DNA from: Catellatospora citrea
Lineage (GTDB): Bacteria; Actinomycetota; Actinomycetes; Mycobacteriales; Micromonosporaceae
DNA length: 64,000 nt
Reading direction: 5' to 3'
Assembly (NCBI RefSeq): GCF_003610235.1
Contig: NZ_RAPR01000001.1
Coordinates: forward strand, 1,240,001-1,304,000
Shown here piece by piece: positions 17,004-25,798 of the stretch. The notes under the pieces are model-generated. The model was not told where the DNA came from. It did no database searches and saw only the letters and a list, made by a program, of their open reading frames with translations. Both the position numbers and the translations under genes were made by a program. The first letter of the stretch is position 1. The number at the start of each line of letters is the position of its first letter.

Positions 17004-17111
17004 GGGGTACCTCCGACTAGGTGGGATAGGGTCCCGTCAATCTAGGGCACATATCGCTGCCTTTCGATGAAGCGACGTTGATCTGCCAGCAGATCTGTCC
17101 GCCCCGCACGG

Positions 17112-17154
17112 TTGACATCGATCGATGGGCGTACGACTCTTGGGAGCGCTTCCA
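17112..17154 (+). promoter_or_regulatory. Promoter and CebR-like operator of GH51-like gene
   Basis: TTGACA (17112-17117) is followed 14 to 17 bases later by weak -10 candidates (around TACGACT, 17132-17138), then by TGGGAGCGCTTCCA (17141-17154), which has one mismatch from the CebR box and extends symmetrically to TTGGGAGCGCTTCCAA. The box would sit over the transcription start, a good place for repression. AAAGGAGG follows at 17168-17175. Confidence 0.65.
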
Positions 17155-17182
17155 ATCACCACTCCCGAAAGGAGGTCCGACG

Positions 17183-19198
17183 ATGAGAAAGAGCCGCATC
17201 GCCCTGCTGGCGTTCACGCTGGCAGCGGCAACCCTCACCGTCCCGACCCCGGCCACCGCCGACCCCGCCGTCTCCGTGACCGTCAACGCCCGAGCCGGGC
17301 TGGAGACTGTCGGCGACGCCGCGATCGGCGTCAACCACGCCGTCTGGGATTCGCAACTGGGCACCAACGCGGTCGCCGACCTGCTCAAGAACGCCGGTGT
17401 GCAGACCATGCGCTACCCCGGCGGGTCCTACTCGGACATCTACCACTGGAAGACCAACACGGCACCCGGCGGCTACGTCGCCCCCGACACCGACTTCGAC
17501 CACTTCATGGCCGGTGTGCAGCGGGCCGGCGCGCAGGCCATGGTGATCGCCAACTACGGCACCGGCACGCCGCAGGAGGCGGCCGACTGGGTGCGCTACG
17601 CCAACGTCGAGAAGAACTACGGCGTGAAGTACTGGGAGATCGGCAACGAGCTCTACGGCAACGGCCACTACGGCGCCAACTGGGAGGCCGACGACCACGC
17701 CGACAAGAGCCCGGCCGGCTACGCCACCGTCGCCAAGCAGTACGCCGAGGCGATGAAGGCCGTCGACCCCACCATCAAGATCGGCATCGTGCTCACCACG
17801 CCCGGCAACTGGCCCGACGGCATCGTCGGCGGCGGCGACGCCGGCACCTGGAACCAGGTCGTGCTGTCCATCGCGGGCCCGTCCGTCGACTTCGCGATCC
17901 TGCACTGGTATCCGGGCGGTTCCTCCTCGGCGGAGGCGCTGTCCAAGACCGCGCAGGTGACCGACGCGGTCTGGCTGGCCCGCCGGCAGATCGACAAGTA
18001 CGCGGGAAAGAATCTCGGCATCGCCCTCACCGAGATCAACACCGGGTACGGCCAGAACACCCAGCCCGGCGCGCTGTTCGCCGCCGACGCCTACGCGAGC
18101 CTGCTGGCCGCGGGCGTGTTCAACATCGACTGGTGGAACGTGCACAACGGCATCGGCACCGTGTCCACGGTGGGCGGGCACACCGACTACGGCGACTTCG
18201 GCCTGCTCTCCAGCGCCTCCTGCAACGCCGACGGCAGCGTCTGCGAACCCCCGTTGAACACCCCGTTCGCGCCGTACTTCGGGCTGGCCATGACCTCGCG
18301 CTTCGTCAAGGCCGGCGACCAGCTGATCAGGGCGGGCACGACCGACCCGGCGATCCGGGCGCACGCCGCCCGGCGCGCCAACGGCGACCTCGCGGTGCTG
18401 CTCGTCAACACCGACGAGGCCGCGAGCAAGCAGGTCAGCCTCAGCTACGCCGGATACTCCCCCGCCGCGACCGCCCAGGTGCACACCTTCGGCAACGGCG
18501 ACACCGCCATCACGACCGGCGCCGGCAGCGCCACCTCGGTGACGCTGGCGCCGAACTCCCTCACCACCATGGTCCTGCGTCCCTCCGGCTCGACCGCCCG
18601 CCCGGCGACGCCCGGCCGACCGGTCGCCTCCGCGGTCACCGCCGGCGACGTCACGCTCACCTGGCCCGCCGGGACCGCCGGGCTCAAGTACGAGATCCAC
18701 CGCCAGCTCGGCACGATCAGCGAGCAGTGGGGCGAGACCACGGGGACCACGTTCACCGTGCACAACCTCACGCCCGGCACGCGATACACGGCCAACGTCA
18801 TCGCGCGGGACGGCTCCGGCCGGGTCTCCTGGGCCTCACCGCCGGTGACCTTCCAGACCGGCACGCCCACCACCGCGCCATGCGCGATCACCCTGACCGA
18901 CGCCAGCGACTGGGGCAACGGGTACGTCGGCAGCATCGACATCACGAACACCGGCGCCAACCCGGTGGACACGTGGACCCTGGCGTTCAGCTGGCCGACC
19001 GCCTGGCAGCAGCTCGGCAGCGGCTGGAACGGCACCTGGACGCAGACCGGTTCGGCGGTCACCGTGTCCAACGCCGACTTCAACAAGGTCATCGCACCGG
19101 GCGCCACCGTGAACGTCGGCTACGTCGGGAACTACCAGGGACCGAACGTCCTCCCGCCGCTGTTCAAGCTCAACGGCAACCTCTGCACCACGCGCTGA
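17183..19198 (+). CDS. Secreted GH51-like alpha-L-arabinofuranosidase with Fn3 and CBM2
   Basis: A 671-residue secreted glycosidase. Signal peptide at residues 1-27 (ATAD). Residues 30-470 are a clan GH-A TIM barrel with acid/base glutamate in WEIGNELYG and probable nucleophile in ALTEINTGYG, followed by a small beta domain; this pattern matches GH51-like arabinofuranosidases, though GH39/GH30 relatives are not excluded. Residues 480-570 are an Fn3 domain, and residues 575-671 a CBM2 cellulose-binding module (CAITLTDASDWGNGY, NADFNKVIAPG). Excellent ribosome site AAAGGAGG. It would trim arabinose side chains on wall-bound hemicellulose. Confidence 0.8.
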   Translation: MRKSRIALLAFTLAAATLTVPTPATADPAVSVTVNARAGLETVGDAAIGVNHAVWDSQLGTNAVADLLKNAGVQTMRYPGGSYSDIYHWKTNTAPGGYVAPDTDFDHFMAGVQRAGAQAMVIANYGTGTPQEAADWVRYANVEKNYGVKYWEIGNELYGNGHYGANWEADDHADKSPAGYATVAKQYAEAMKAVDPTIKIGIVLTTPGNWPDGIVGGGDAGTWNQVVLSIAGPSVDFAILHWYPGGSSSAEALSKTAQVTDAVWLARRQIDKYAGKNLGIALTEINTGYGQNTQPGALFAADAYASLLAAGVFNIDWWNVHNGIGTVSTVGGHTDYGDFGLLSSASCNADGSVCEPPLNTPFAPYFGLAMTSRFVKAGDQLIRAGTTDPAIRAHAARRANGDLAVLLVNTDEAASKQVSLSYAGYSPAATAQVHTFGNGDTAITTGAGSATSVTLAPNSLTTMVLRPSGSTARPATPGRPVASAVTAGDVTLTWPAGTAGLKYEIHRQLGTISEQWGETTGTTFTVHNLTPGTRYTANVIARDGSGRVSWASPPVTFQTGTPTTAPCAITLTDASDWGNGYVGSIDITNTGANPVDTWTLAFSWPTAWQQLGSGWNGTWTQTGSAVTVSNADFNKVIAPGATVNVGYVGNYQGPNVLPPLFKLNGNLCTTR

Positions 19199-19202
19199 TC
19201 CG

Positions 19203-19239
19203 GGCCTCCGGCCGGTCCGACCAGGACCGGCCGGAGGCC
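19203..19239. terminator. Terminator after GH51-like gene
   Basis: A perfect 16-base inverted repeat (19203-19218 and 19224-19239, core GGCCTCCGGCCGGTCC) with a 5-base loop, 5 bases after the stop. Confidence 0.85.
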
Positions 19240-19274
19240 GCCGTCTGTCGGCGGCAGCGCCTAGAGTCGCCCGT

Positions 19275-19838
19275 GTGGAGATCCTGAGTTTCGAGCATCC
19301 GGACCAGTGGGAGGCCTGGCTGGCCGAGCACCACACCAGCCCCGACGGCGCGTGGCTGAAGGTCCGCAAGAAGAACTCGCGGCAGCCCGCGATCAGCGTG
19401 ACCGAGGCCGCCGACGTGGCCCACTGCTACGGCTGGATCGACAGCGTCCGCAAGTCCCTCGACGCCGACCACTTCCTGCAGCGGTACTCGCGGCGCAGGC
19501 CCAAGGGCTCGTGGTCGAAGGTCAACGTGGAGCGCGTGGAGGCGCTCATGGCGGCGGGGCGGATGCGCGCGCCGGGGCTGGCCGAGGTCGAGGCGGCCAA
19601 GGCCGACGGGCGCTGGGACGCCGCATACGTCAAGCAGAGCGACGCGACCGTGCCCGACGACCTGGCCGCGGCGCTGGCGGCGGAACCCGCGGCCGGGGAC
19701 TTCTTCGCGCAACTCGGCAAAACCGACCAGTACCTGGTGATGCTCCCGCTGCTGAAGGCCACGAACCCCGAGACCCGCGCAGCCCGCCTCGCCAAAGCGA
19801 TCACCAACCTCACCGCCCGCAAATCCCCCCGCCCCTGA
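19275..19838 (+). CDS. YdeI/OmpD-associated family protein
   Basis: A 187-residue protein of the YdeI family. Typical blocks are AWLAEHHTSPDGAWLKV, CYGWIDS, RRRPKGSWSKVN and the C-terminal FFAQLGKTDQYLVML with lysine-rich tail. Members are small cytoplasmic proteins of unclear role; some are linked to peptide or bacteriocin resistance. GTG 19275 follows the terminator of the preceding gene. Confidence 0.8.
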   Translation: MEILSFEHPDQWEAWLAEHHTSPDGAWLKVRKKNSRQPAISVTEAADVAHCYGWIDSVRKSLDADHFLQRYSRRRPKGSWSKVNVERVEALMAAGRMRAPGLAEVEAAKADGRWDAAYVKQSDATVPDDLAAALAAEPAAGDFFAQLGKTDQYLVMLPLLKATNPETRAARLAKAITNLTARKSPRP

Positions 19839-19871
19839 GCGCCGCCGCGCTCTGCGGGCGGCGGGGGCCGT

Positions 19872-19933
19872 TGCAGTTTCGGGGAAACTGCGCGAATGCA
19901 GGTGGTCGATGCTGCACTTTCCCCGAAACTGCA
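19872..19933. repeat. Palindromic repeat PR, copy 1 (intergenic)
   Basis: Arms TGCAGTTTCGGGGAAA (19872-19887) and its exact complement (19918-19933) enclose a 30-base spacer. The same arms recur at 42294 and 53198. On the minus strand, the spacers share AAAGTGCAG at one end and CATTC followed by GC(A/G)GTTT at the other, so these are related copies of one element and not just similar hairpins. It lies between two convergent genes, where it could also terminate transcription. Confidence 0.8.
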
Positions 19934-19974
19934 GCGGCACGGCCCCGCGGGATGACGCTCGGGGATGGTCGTGG

Positions 19975-21042
19975 TTAGAGGGCGATGATGTGGCCGATGC
20001 GGGGTGGGGTGGTGCCGGCGAGCATGCTGAGCCAGGCGTCGCGCAGGCCGTCCGGGCCGTGGCTGACGGTGATGTCGACCCAGCGTTCGGCCACGGCGGC
20101 GAAGCGGTGCCAGGACTCGGCGAGCCGCCGGTCCAGCTCCGGGCGGCCCCAGTCGACGGTGCGCTTGCGGATCTGGTCCGGGGCGAAGAACACCGCGGGC
20201 GCGTCGGTCGCCCGTTCCTGGTGGGTCAGTCCCACGGCCACGTCGTGCACCAGGCGGTCGCCGAGGTGGGCGCGCAGCGCGGACCGGGTGGCCGGGTTCG
20301 CCGACAGGTCGAGGTATGCCGTCGGGGCGGTCGGGTCGAGTTCGCCGATCCCGTCGTACGGCAGCACGGCGTCGTAGCAGCCCAGCCCGCGGGTGAACGC
20401 CACGTTGCCCGGCGAGGTGAGGCCGACCAGGCGCGGGCCCTTGCCCTGCAGCTCGAACGCGGCGGCGTACGCCGTCTTGCTCGACGCCGACGACAGCACC
20501 AGCGTGCCGGCCCCGTGGAAGCCGTTGTCCTGCAACCGGTCGGCGAGCATCGCCGAGGTCACGAACAGCGGCCGGAACAGGATCAGCAGATCCTCCTGGT
20601 CCGCGTCGTACGCCGGGTCGCCGGTGGTCGCCGCGTACGCGTTGTACGGCGAGGGCAGCTGGGCCCGGTGCGGGCTGGTGTCGCGGAAGCCGCGCTCGTC
20701 GACTCGGCCCGGCCGCACGACCAGGTGACCGGCGGGCGGCAGGTAGCCGTAGACCCGCTGCCCGACGGGGACCCCGTCCGCGCGCGACGCCACGACCTCG
20801 CCGAACCCCCACAGCGGCCCCAGGCCCCACCGCTCGTCGAGACCCGCGCCGGCGGCCGGGAAGAAGTCCCAGTAGCGGTAGGCGTCGCCGAGCACGGCGT
20901 AGGTCACGTTGTTCGCGGTCATGCCGACCCGGCCCACCCGCAGCAGGGCTTCGCCGTCGGCGGGCTCCGGCGCCGGGTGCCGCACCAGGTTCGTGCGGGC
21001 CAGGTCGTCGCGGGCGAGAGCGAGGGTCCACGATTCCGTCAC
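19975..21042 (-). CDS. DUF2855 family protein
   Basis: A 355-residue protein of the DUF2855 family, distantly like medium-chain zinc-free quinone oxidoreductases. Recognisable blocks are GMTANNVTYAVLGDAYRYW, GFGEVVAS, GQRVYGYLPP and LVLSSASSKTAYAAAF, the last resembling a nucleotide-binding region. Start taken as GTG 21042 (VTESWTLAL); an upstream in-frame extension to 21120 adds an arginine-rich stretch unlike protein. Probably an NAD(P)-dependent enzyme; reaction unknown. Confidence 0.75.
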   Translation of the reverse strand: MTESWTLALARDDLARTNLVRHPAPEPADGEALLRVGRVGMTANNVTYAVLGDAYRYWDFFPAAGAGLDERWGLGPLWGFGEVVASRADGVPVGQRVYGYLPPAGHLVVRPGRVDERGFRDTSPHRAQLPSPYNAYAATTGDPAYDADQEDLLILFRPLFVTSAMLADRLQDNGFHGAGTLVLSSASSKTAYAAAFELQGKGPRLVGLTSPGNVAFTRGLGCYDAVLPYDGIGELDPTAPTAYLDLSANPATRSALRAHLGDRLVHDVAVGLTHQERATDAPAVFFAPDQIRKRTVDWGRPELDRRLAESWHRFAAVAERWVDITVSHGPDGLRDAWLSMLAGTTPPRIGHIIAL

Positions 21043-21137
21043 GGCGTCACGGTAACCGATCCGCCGATATTTCTGCACCCCCGGTGCATGAATATGGCGA
21101 AAGCAACTCGACCGCCGCACCGGGTCTTCCGTAACCT

Positions 21138-21647
21138 GTGCCGGTGATCCGTTCTGCCAGTGTCGAGGATGCCGCCCCCATCGGCCGGATCAAGGTCCGG
21201 TCCTGGAACTCGGCGTACGCGGAGTTCATGCCCGCGTCGCTGCTCGGCGCACTCGACCCGGACCAGGAAGCCGCAGACTGGGCCGCCTACGTGGCCGCCA
21301 TGCCGGACGGGCACCGGTTGTGGGTGGCCGACGCGGACGGTGCCGTCGTCGGCTTCTGCCGCACGGGCCCGGCCGTCGACGATCCGGACCTCGGCCCGCA
21401 CGCCGGCGAGGTGTACGGGCTGTACGTCGACCCCGACCACGTGGGCGCGGGGTTCGGCAGGCAGCTGTTCAGTCACGCCGTGGCCGAGCTGCGAGCCCGG
21501 GGCCACCGGCCCGTCTGCGTGTACGCGTATGAGCCGAACCTCGGCGCGATCCGCTTCTACCAGCGCGCCGGCTTCGCCGTCGACGGCACGACCCGCCTGG
21601 ACGACGAGATCGGAGTGGTCGAGCTGCGACTGGTCGACGGACGCTGA
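21138..21647 (+). CDS. GNAT family acetyltransferase
   Basis: A 169-residue acetyltransferase. IKVRSWNSAYAEFMPASLL is the N-terminal substrate helix, VYGLYVDPDHVGAGFGRQL the acetyl-CoA loop, and YEPNLGAIRFYQRAGF the C-terminal motif. GTG 21138 or GTG 21144 can start it. It converges on the LacI gene 6 bases away. Substrate unknown. Confidence 0.85.
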   Translation: MPVIRSASVEDAAPIGRIKVRSWNSAYAEFMPASLLGALDPDQEAADWAAYVAAMPDGHRLWVADADGAVVGFCRTGPAVDDPDLGPHAGEVYGLYVDPDHVGAGFGRQLFSHAVAELRARGHRPVCVYAYEPNLGAIRFYQRAGFAVDGTTRLDDEIGVVELRLVDGR

Positions 21648-21653
21648 GCGCCG

Positions 21654-22682
21654 TCAGCGCGCGGGCGGCGGACCGCTGCTGGCCCGCACGACCAGCGAGG
21701 GCGGCACCCGCGGGTGGCGCGGCACGCCCAGCGGCCGGTCGACGCCGAGCAGTTCCAGCAGCGCCGCCAGGCAGCGCCGGCCGACCTCGTCGAAGTCCTG
21801 CCGGACGGTGGTCAGCGGCGGCGACAGGTAGGCGGCCTCGGGGATGTCGTCGAAGCCGACGACGCTCACGTCCTCCGGCACCCGGATGCCGCGCTCGTGC
21901 AGCGCCCGCAGCATGCCCAGCGCCTGCTGGTCGTTGGCGCAGAACACCGCGGTCACGTCGCCGCGTTCGGCCAGCTCACGGCCTGCCTCGTAACCCGAGC
22001 GCGGGCTCCAGTCACCGGCGAGCACCGGCGGAACGCGCCGGCCGGCCTCCTCCAGGGCCGCCCGCCAGCCGTCGACCCGGTCCCGGGCCTCCAGCCAGTC
22101 CTTGGGACCGGACAGGTGCCACACCGTCTCGTGGCCCAGCTCCAGCAGGTGCTCGACGGCCAGTCGCGCGCCTGCGACCTGGTCGACGGAGATGGTCGGC
22201 AGGTCGCCCGCCATGTCCGACTCGACCACGACCGCCGGCACGCCGGCCGGCAGGCTGCCCGCCGCCGCGGCCGCCGTCAGCAGCGGCGCGATGATCACGA
22301 CGCCGGCCACGGACTGCTCGGCCAGCCGGTTCACCGCCTCGACCACGCCGCTGCGGTCGAGCCGCTCCAGGGCCACGATGCTGATGCCGTATCCGGCATG
22401 CCGGGCCGCCCGCTCGATGCCGAGCAGGGTGGCGGCGGGGCCGTGCAGGATGGTGTCGAAGCTGACCACGCCGATGACCCGCGAGCGCCGCCCGGCCAGC
22501 CCACGGGCCAGCGCGTTCGGGCGGTAGTTGAGCTGCTTCACCGCGCGCAGCACCCGTTCGCGGGTCTCGTCGCGCACGCTCGGGTGTTCGTTCAGCACCC
22601 GGGACACGGTCTGGTGGGACACGCCGGCGAGGCGCGCGACATCCTTGATCACCGCTGCCCGGGCGGCCGGCTGCTGACTCAT
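21654..22682 (-). CDS. LacI-family regulator, paralogue 1
   Basis: A 342-residue LacI/GalR repressor. Residues 12-60 are the HTH and hinge (IKDVARLAGVSHQTVSRVLN); the remainder is a type I periplasmic-binding-protein fold. Effector-domain blocks PAVVVESDMAGDLPTISV and FCANDQQALGMLRALHERG are almost identical in the second LacI at 25799; overall identity by eye exceeds 80 percent. It is divergent from the GH127 gene and most likely controls it, with arabinose or an arabino-oligosaccharide as ligand. ATG 22682 chosen; an upstream ATG in frame is less protein-like. Confidence 0.9.
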   Translation of the reverse strand: MSQQPAARAAVIKDVARLAGVSHQTVSRVLNEHPSVRDETRERVLRAVKQLNYRPNALARGLAGRRSRVIGVVSFDTILHGPAATLLGIERAARHAGYGISIVALERLDRSGVVEAVNRLAEQSVAGVVIIAPLLTAAAAAGSLPAGVPAVVVESDMAGDLPTISVDQVAGARLAVEHLLELGHETVWHLSGPKDWLEARDRVDGWRAALEEAGRRVPPVLAGDWSPRSGYEAGRELAERGDVTAVFCANDQQALGMLRALHERGIRVPEDVSVVGFDDIPEAAYLSPPLTTVRQDFDEVGRRCLAALLELLGVDRPLGVPRHPRVPPSLVVRASSGPPPAR

Positions 22683-22784
22683 CGTGACCCCCTGTCGGCG
22701 CATCGTACCCCACCCACGATCTTCGACTGTCAGCCTCGAACCCATCGCCCACCAGCAACCCGACGGAAACATTTTCGGAACGTC

Positions 22785-22813
22785 TTGACGCCCCGATTGT
22801 TATCGGTCACATT
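22785..22813 (+). promoter_or_regulatory. GH127 promoter with LacI-type operator
   Basis: TTGACG (22785-22790), 17-base spacer, then CACATT (22808-22813) as a weak -10. The imperfect palindrome TGTTATCGGTCACA (22798-22811) lies over spacer and -10. It matches 12 of 14 bases with the operator before araB (35977), and both begin 7-8 bases after a TTGACG element. Confidence 0.65.
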
Positions 22814-22959
22814 CATGGGGCGGGATCGAGGGCGCACGATGTAACCGCATCAACCTGCACTGTATGAGGAAGTCCTGTTGCCCTGCCCACGTATCGACAG
22901 GGCCTCCATGTGATCGGTAACGAAGTCCTCGTCTCACCCCTCCACGTCAAGGAGTTCCT

Positions 22960-25704
22960 ATGTGGTCACCGTCCCTCAGCCGCCGTCGCCTGTTGCAGGC
23001 CGCCGGCGTCGCCACCGCGGCCACGGCCGCACCCGTCCTCGCCGCCACCGAAGCCGCCGCGGCGGCGATCCCCCCGGCCCGCGCCGACGTCGGGGTGTCG
23101 GCGTACGCCTTCGACCTCTCGGAGGTGCGCCTCACCACCGGCCGCTGGCTGGACAACCAGAACCGCACCCTGAGTTACCTGCGTGACGTCAACGTCGACC
23201 GGCTGCTCTACGTGTTCCGAGCCAACCACCGCCTGTCCACCAACGGGGTCGCGGCCACCGGCGGCTGGGAGGCTCCCACGTTCCCGTTCCGCAGCCACAG
23301 CCAGGGCCACTTCCTCACCGCGTGGGCGCAGGCCTGGGCCGTGCTCGGCGACACCACGTGCCGCGACAAGGCCAACCAGATGGTCGCCGCCCTGGCCGCC
23401 TGCCAGGCCAACAACGCCACCGCCGGGTTCACCGCCGGCTACCTGTCCGGCTTCCCCGAGTCCGACTTCACCGCCCTGGAAGCCCGCACGCTGAGCAACG
23501 GCAACGTGCCCTACTACGCCCTGCACAAGACCCTGGCCGGGCTGCTGGACGCGTGGCGGCTGATCGGCAGCACCCAGGCCCGCGACGTGCTGCTGAGCCT
23601 GGCCGGCTGGGTCGACTGGCGCACCGGCCGGCTCAGCAGCGCACAGATGCAGGCCATGCTGGGCACCGAGTTCGGCGGCATGAACGCCGTGCTGACCGAC
23701 CTCTACCAGCAGACCGGCGACACCCGCTGGCTGACCGCCGCACAGCGCTTCGACCACGCCACGGTCTTCAACCCTCTGGCTTCGAACCAGGACCAGCTCA
23801 GCGGCCTGCACGCCAACACCCAGGTGCCCAAGTGGATCGGCGCGGCCCGGGAGTTCAAGGCGACCGGCACCACCCGCTACCGCGACATCGCGGGCAACGC
23901 GTGGAACATCTGCGTCAACGCGCACAGCTACGTGATCGGCGGCAACAGCCAGGCCGAGCACTTCCGCGCCCCGAATGCCATCGCCGCGTACCTCAACACC
24001 GACACGGCCGAGGCCTGCAACACGTACAACATGCTCAAACTGACCCGCGAGCTGTGGCTGCTCAACCCCGACAACGCCGCGTACTTCGACTTCTACGAGC
24101 GCGCGCTGCTCAACCACCTCATCGGCCAGCAGAACCCGGCGGACAGCCACGGGCATTTCACGTACTTCACCCCGCTCAACCCCGGCGGTCGCCGCGGCGT
24201 CGGCCCGGCCTGGGGCGGGGGCACCTGGAGCACCGACTACACCACCTTCTGGTGCTGCCAGGGGACCGGCATCGAGACCAACACGAAGCTGGCCGACTCG
24301 ATCTACTTCTACAACGGCACCACGCTCACCGTGAACCTGTACACGCCGTCGGTGCTGACCTGGACCTCCCGCGGGATCACGGTCACCCAGGCCACCACGT
24401 ACCCGGTCAGTGACACCACCACCCTCACGGTGACCGGCAGTGCCGGCGGATCGTGGTCGATGCGGCTGCGCATCCCCTCCTGGACCACCGGGGCCACCGT
24501 CAGCGTCAACGGAACCGTCCAGAGCATCACCACGACGCCGGGCACGTACGCCACCCTGACCCGGTCCTGGACCTCGGGCGACGTGGTGACCGTCAAGCTG
24601 CCCATGCGGGTGGTCATGAAGGCGGCCAACGACAACGCCAACGTCTCCGCGGTCACCTACGGCCCGGTCGTGCTCGCCGGCAACTACGGCAACACGTCGC
24701 TGTCCGCGCTGCCCAGCCTCACTCCGAGTACGGTGACCCGCAGCAGCACCAGCTCGCTGGCGTTCACCGCCACCGCCAACGGCGCGACGGTCAACCTCGC
24801 CCCCTTCCACGACGCGCACGGCTACAACTACACGGTCTACTGGAACGCCTCCGGGCAGGGCGGCACCACCGCTGGCGCGGTGTTCCGGCTGGCCAACGCG
24901 GCCAGCGGGCTGGTCCTCGGGGTGCAGAACATGTCGACCGCCGACGGCGGGCTCGCCGTGCAGTGGACCGACAACGGCACCGCCGACCACAACTGGGAGC
25001 TGATCGTCGACGGCTCGGCGCTGCGGCTGCGCAACGCCAACAGCGGCAAGGTGCTCGGCGTGGAGAACATGTCCACCGCCGACAACGCCCGGGTGATGCA
25101 GTGGGCCGACAACGGCACCGCCGACCACCGCTGGACGGTCGTCGACAACGGCGACGGCTCCCACAAGCTGCGCAACGTGCACACCGGCAAGCTGCTGGCG
25201 ATCCTCAGCGGCTCCACCGCCAACGGCGCGCAGGCCGTGCAGGACCCCGACAACGGCAGCGCCGACAACCTCTGGCGCTTCGTGCCCGAGGGCGCGCGCC
25301 GCATCCAGAACCTCGCCTCCGGGCTGGTCCTGGGCGTGCAGAACATGTCGACCGCGGACGGCGGCCTGGTCCTGCAGTGGGGCGACACCGGCACCGCCGA
25401 CCACCTCTGGACCGCCGTCGTCGACACCGGCGGCTACCTGCGGCTGCGCAACGGCAACAGCGCCAAGGTGCTCGGCGTCGAGAACATGTCCACCGCGACC
25501 GGAGCCCGGATCATGCAGTGGGCCGACAACGGCACCGCCGACCACCGCTGGCGCCTGCGCCACGCGTCCAACGGCAGCTTCCGCATCCAGTGCGCCAACG
25601 GCGGCAAGGTCCTCGCCGTCAGCGGCGCCTCCACCGCCCAGGGCGCCCAGATCGTGACCGCCGACGACTCCACCGCCACCGACCGCCTCTGGCGCTTCGT
25701 CTGA
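22960..25704 (+). CDS. Secreted GH127 beta-L-arabinofuranosidase with two beta-trefoil lectin domains
   Basis: A 914-residue exported enzyme. The N-terminus SRRRLLQAAGVATAA is a Tat-type signal. Residues 45-640 are the GH127 (DUF1680) alpha/alpha-barrel plus beta domains: FPFRSHSQGHFLTAW, NVPYYALHKTLAGLLDAW, FGGMNAVLTDLY, EACNTYNMLKLTREL and FWCCQGTGIE; the last holds the paired cysteines that in the family bind zinc and serve as nucleophile. Residues 650-914 are two ricin-like beta-trefoils with repeats ending DNGTADH.W. It would release L-arabinofuranose from beta-arabinosides such as hydroxyproline-linked glycans. Ribosome site AAGGAG at 22949-22954. Confidence 0.9.
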   Translation: MWSPSLSRRRLLQAAGVATAATAAPVLAATEAAAAAIPPARADVGVSAYAFDLSEVRLTTGRWLDNQNRTLSYLRDVNVDRLLYVFRANHRLSTNGVAATGGWEAPTFPFRSHSQGHFLTAWAQAWAVLGDTTCRDKANQMVAALAACQANNATAGFTAGYLSGFPESDFTALEARTLSNGNVPYYALHKTLAGLLDAWRLIGSTQARDVLLSLAGWVDWRTGRLSSAQMQAMLGTEFGGMNAVLTDLYQQTGDTRWLTAAQRFDHATVFNPLASNQDQLSGLHANTQVPKWIGAAREFKATGTTRYRDIAGNAWNICVNAHSYVIGGNSQAEHFRAPNAIAAYLNTDTAEACNTYNMLKLTRELWLLNPDNAAYFDFYERALLNHLIGQQNPADSHGHFTYFTPLNPGGRRGVGPAWGGGTWSTDYTTFWCCQGTGIETNTKLADSIYFYNGTTLTVNLYTPSVLTWTSRGITVTQATTYPVSDTTTLTVTGSAGGSWSMRLRIPSWTTGATVSVNGTVQSITTTPGTYATLTRSWTSGDVVTVKLPMRVVMKAANDNANVSAVTYGPVVLAGNYGNTSLSALPSLTPSTVTRSSTSSLAFTATANGATVNLAPFHDAHGYNYTVYWNASGQGGTTAGAVFRLANAASGLVLGVQNMSTADGGLAVQWTDNGTADHNWELIVDGSALRLRNANSGKVLGVENMSTADNARVMQWADNGTADHRWTVVDNGDGSHKLRNVHTGKLLAILSGSTANGAQAVQDPDNGSADNLWRFVPEGARRIQNLASGLVLGVQNMSTADGGLVLQWGDTGTADHLWTAVVDTGGYLRLRNGNSAKVLGVENMSTATGARIMQWADNGTADHRWRLRHASNGSFRIQCANGGKVLAVSGASTAQGAQIVTADDSTATDRLWRFV

Positions 25705-25718
25705 CGACCGTCCCCCTT

Positions 25719-25781
25719 CGCAACTCTTAAAGAGTCGCGGCCTCAGAGAGTTCCTGAGGCCGCGACTCTTTAAGAGTTGCG
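25719..25781. terminator. 28-bp perfect hairpin, GH127/lacI convergent
   Basis: Two exactly complementary 28-base arms (25719-25746 and 25754-25781; outer end CGCAACTCTTAAAGAG) enclose a 7-base loop. It lies between the convergent GH127 and LacI genes, ending 17 bases from the LacI stop. Terminator is the simplest reading, but the stem is about twice the length of most others here. Confidence 0.75.
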
Positions 25782-25798
25782 GCAGGTGGGGCGTGGGG

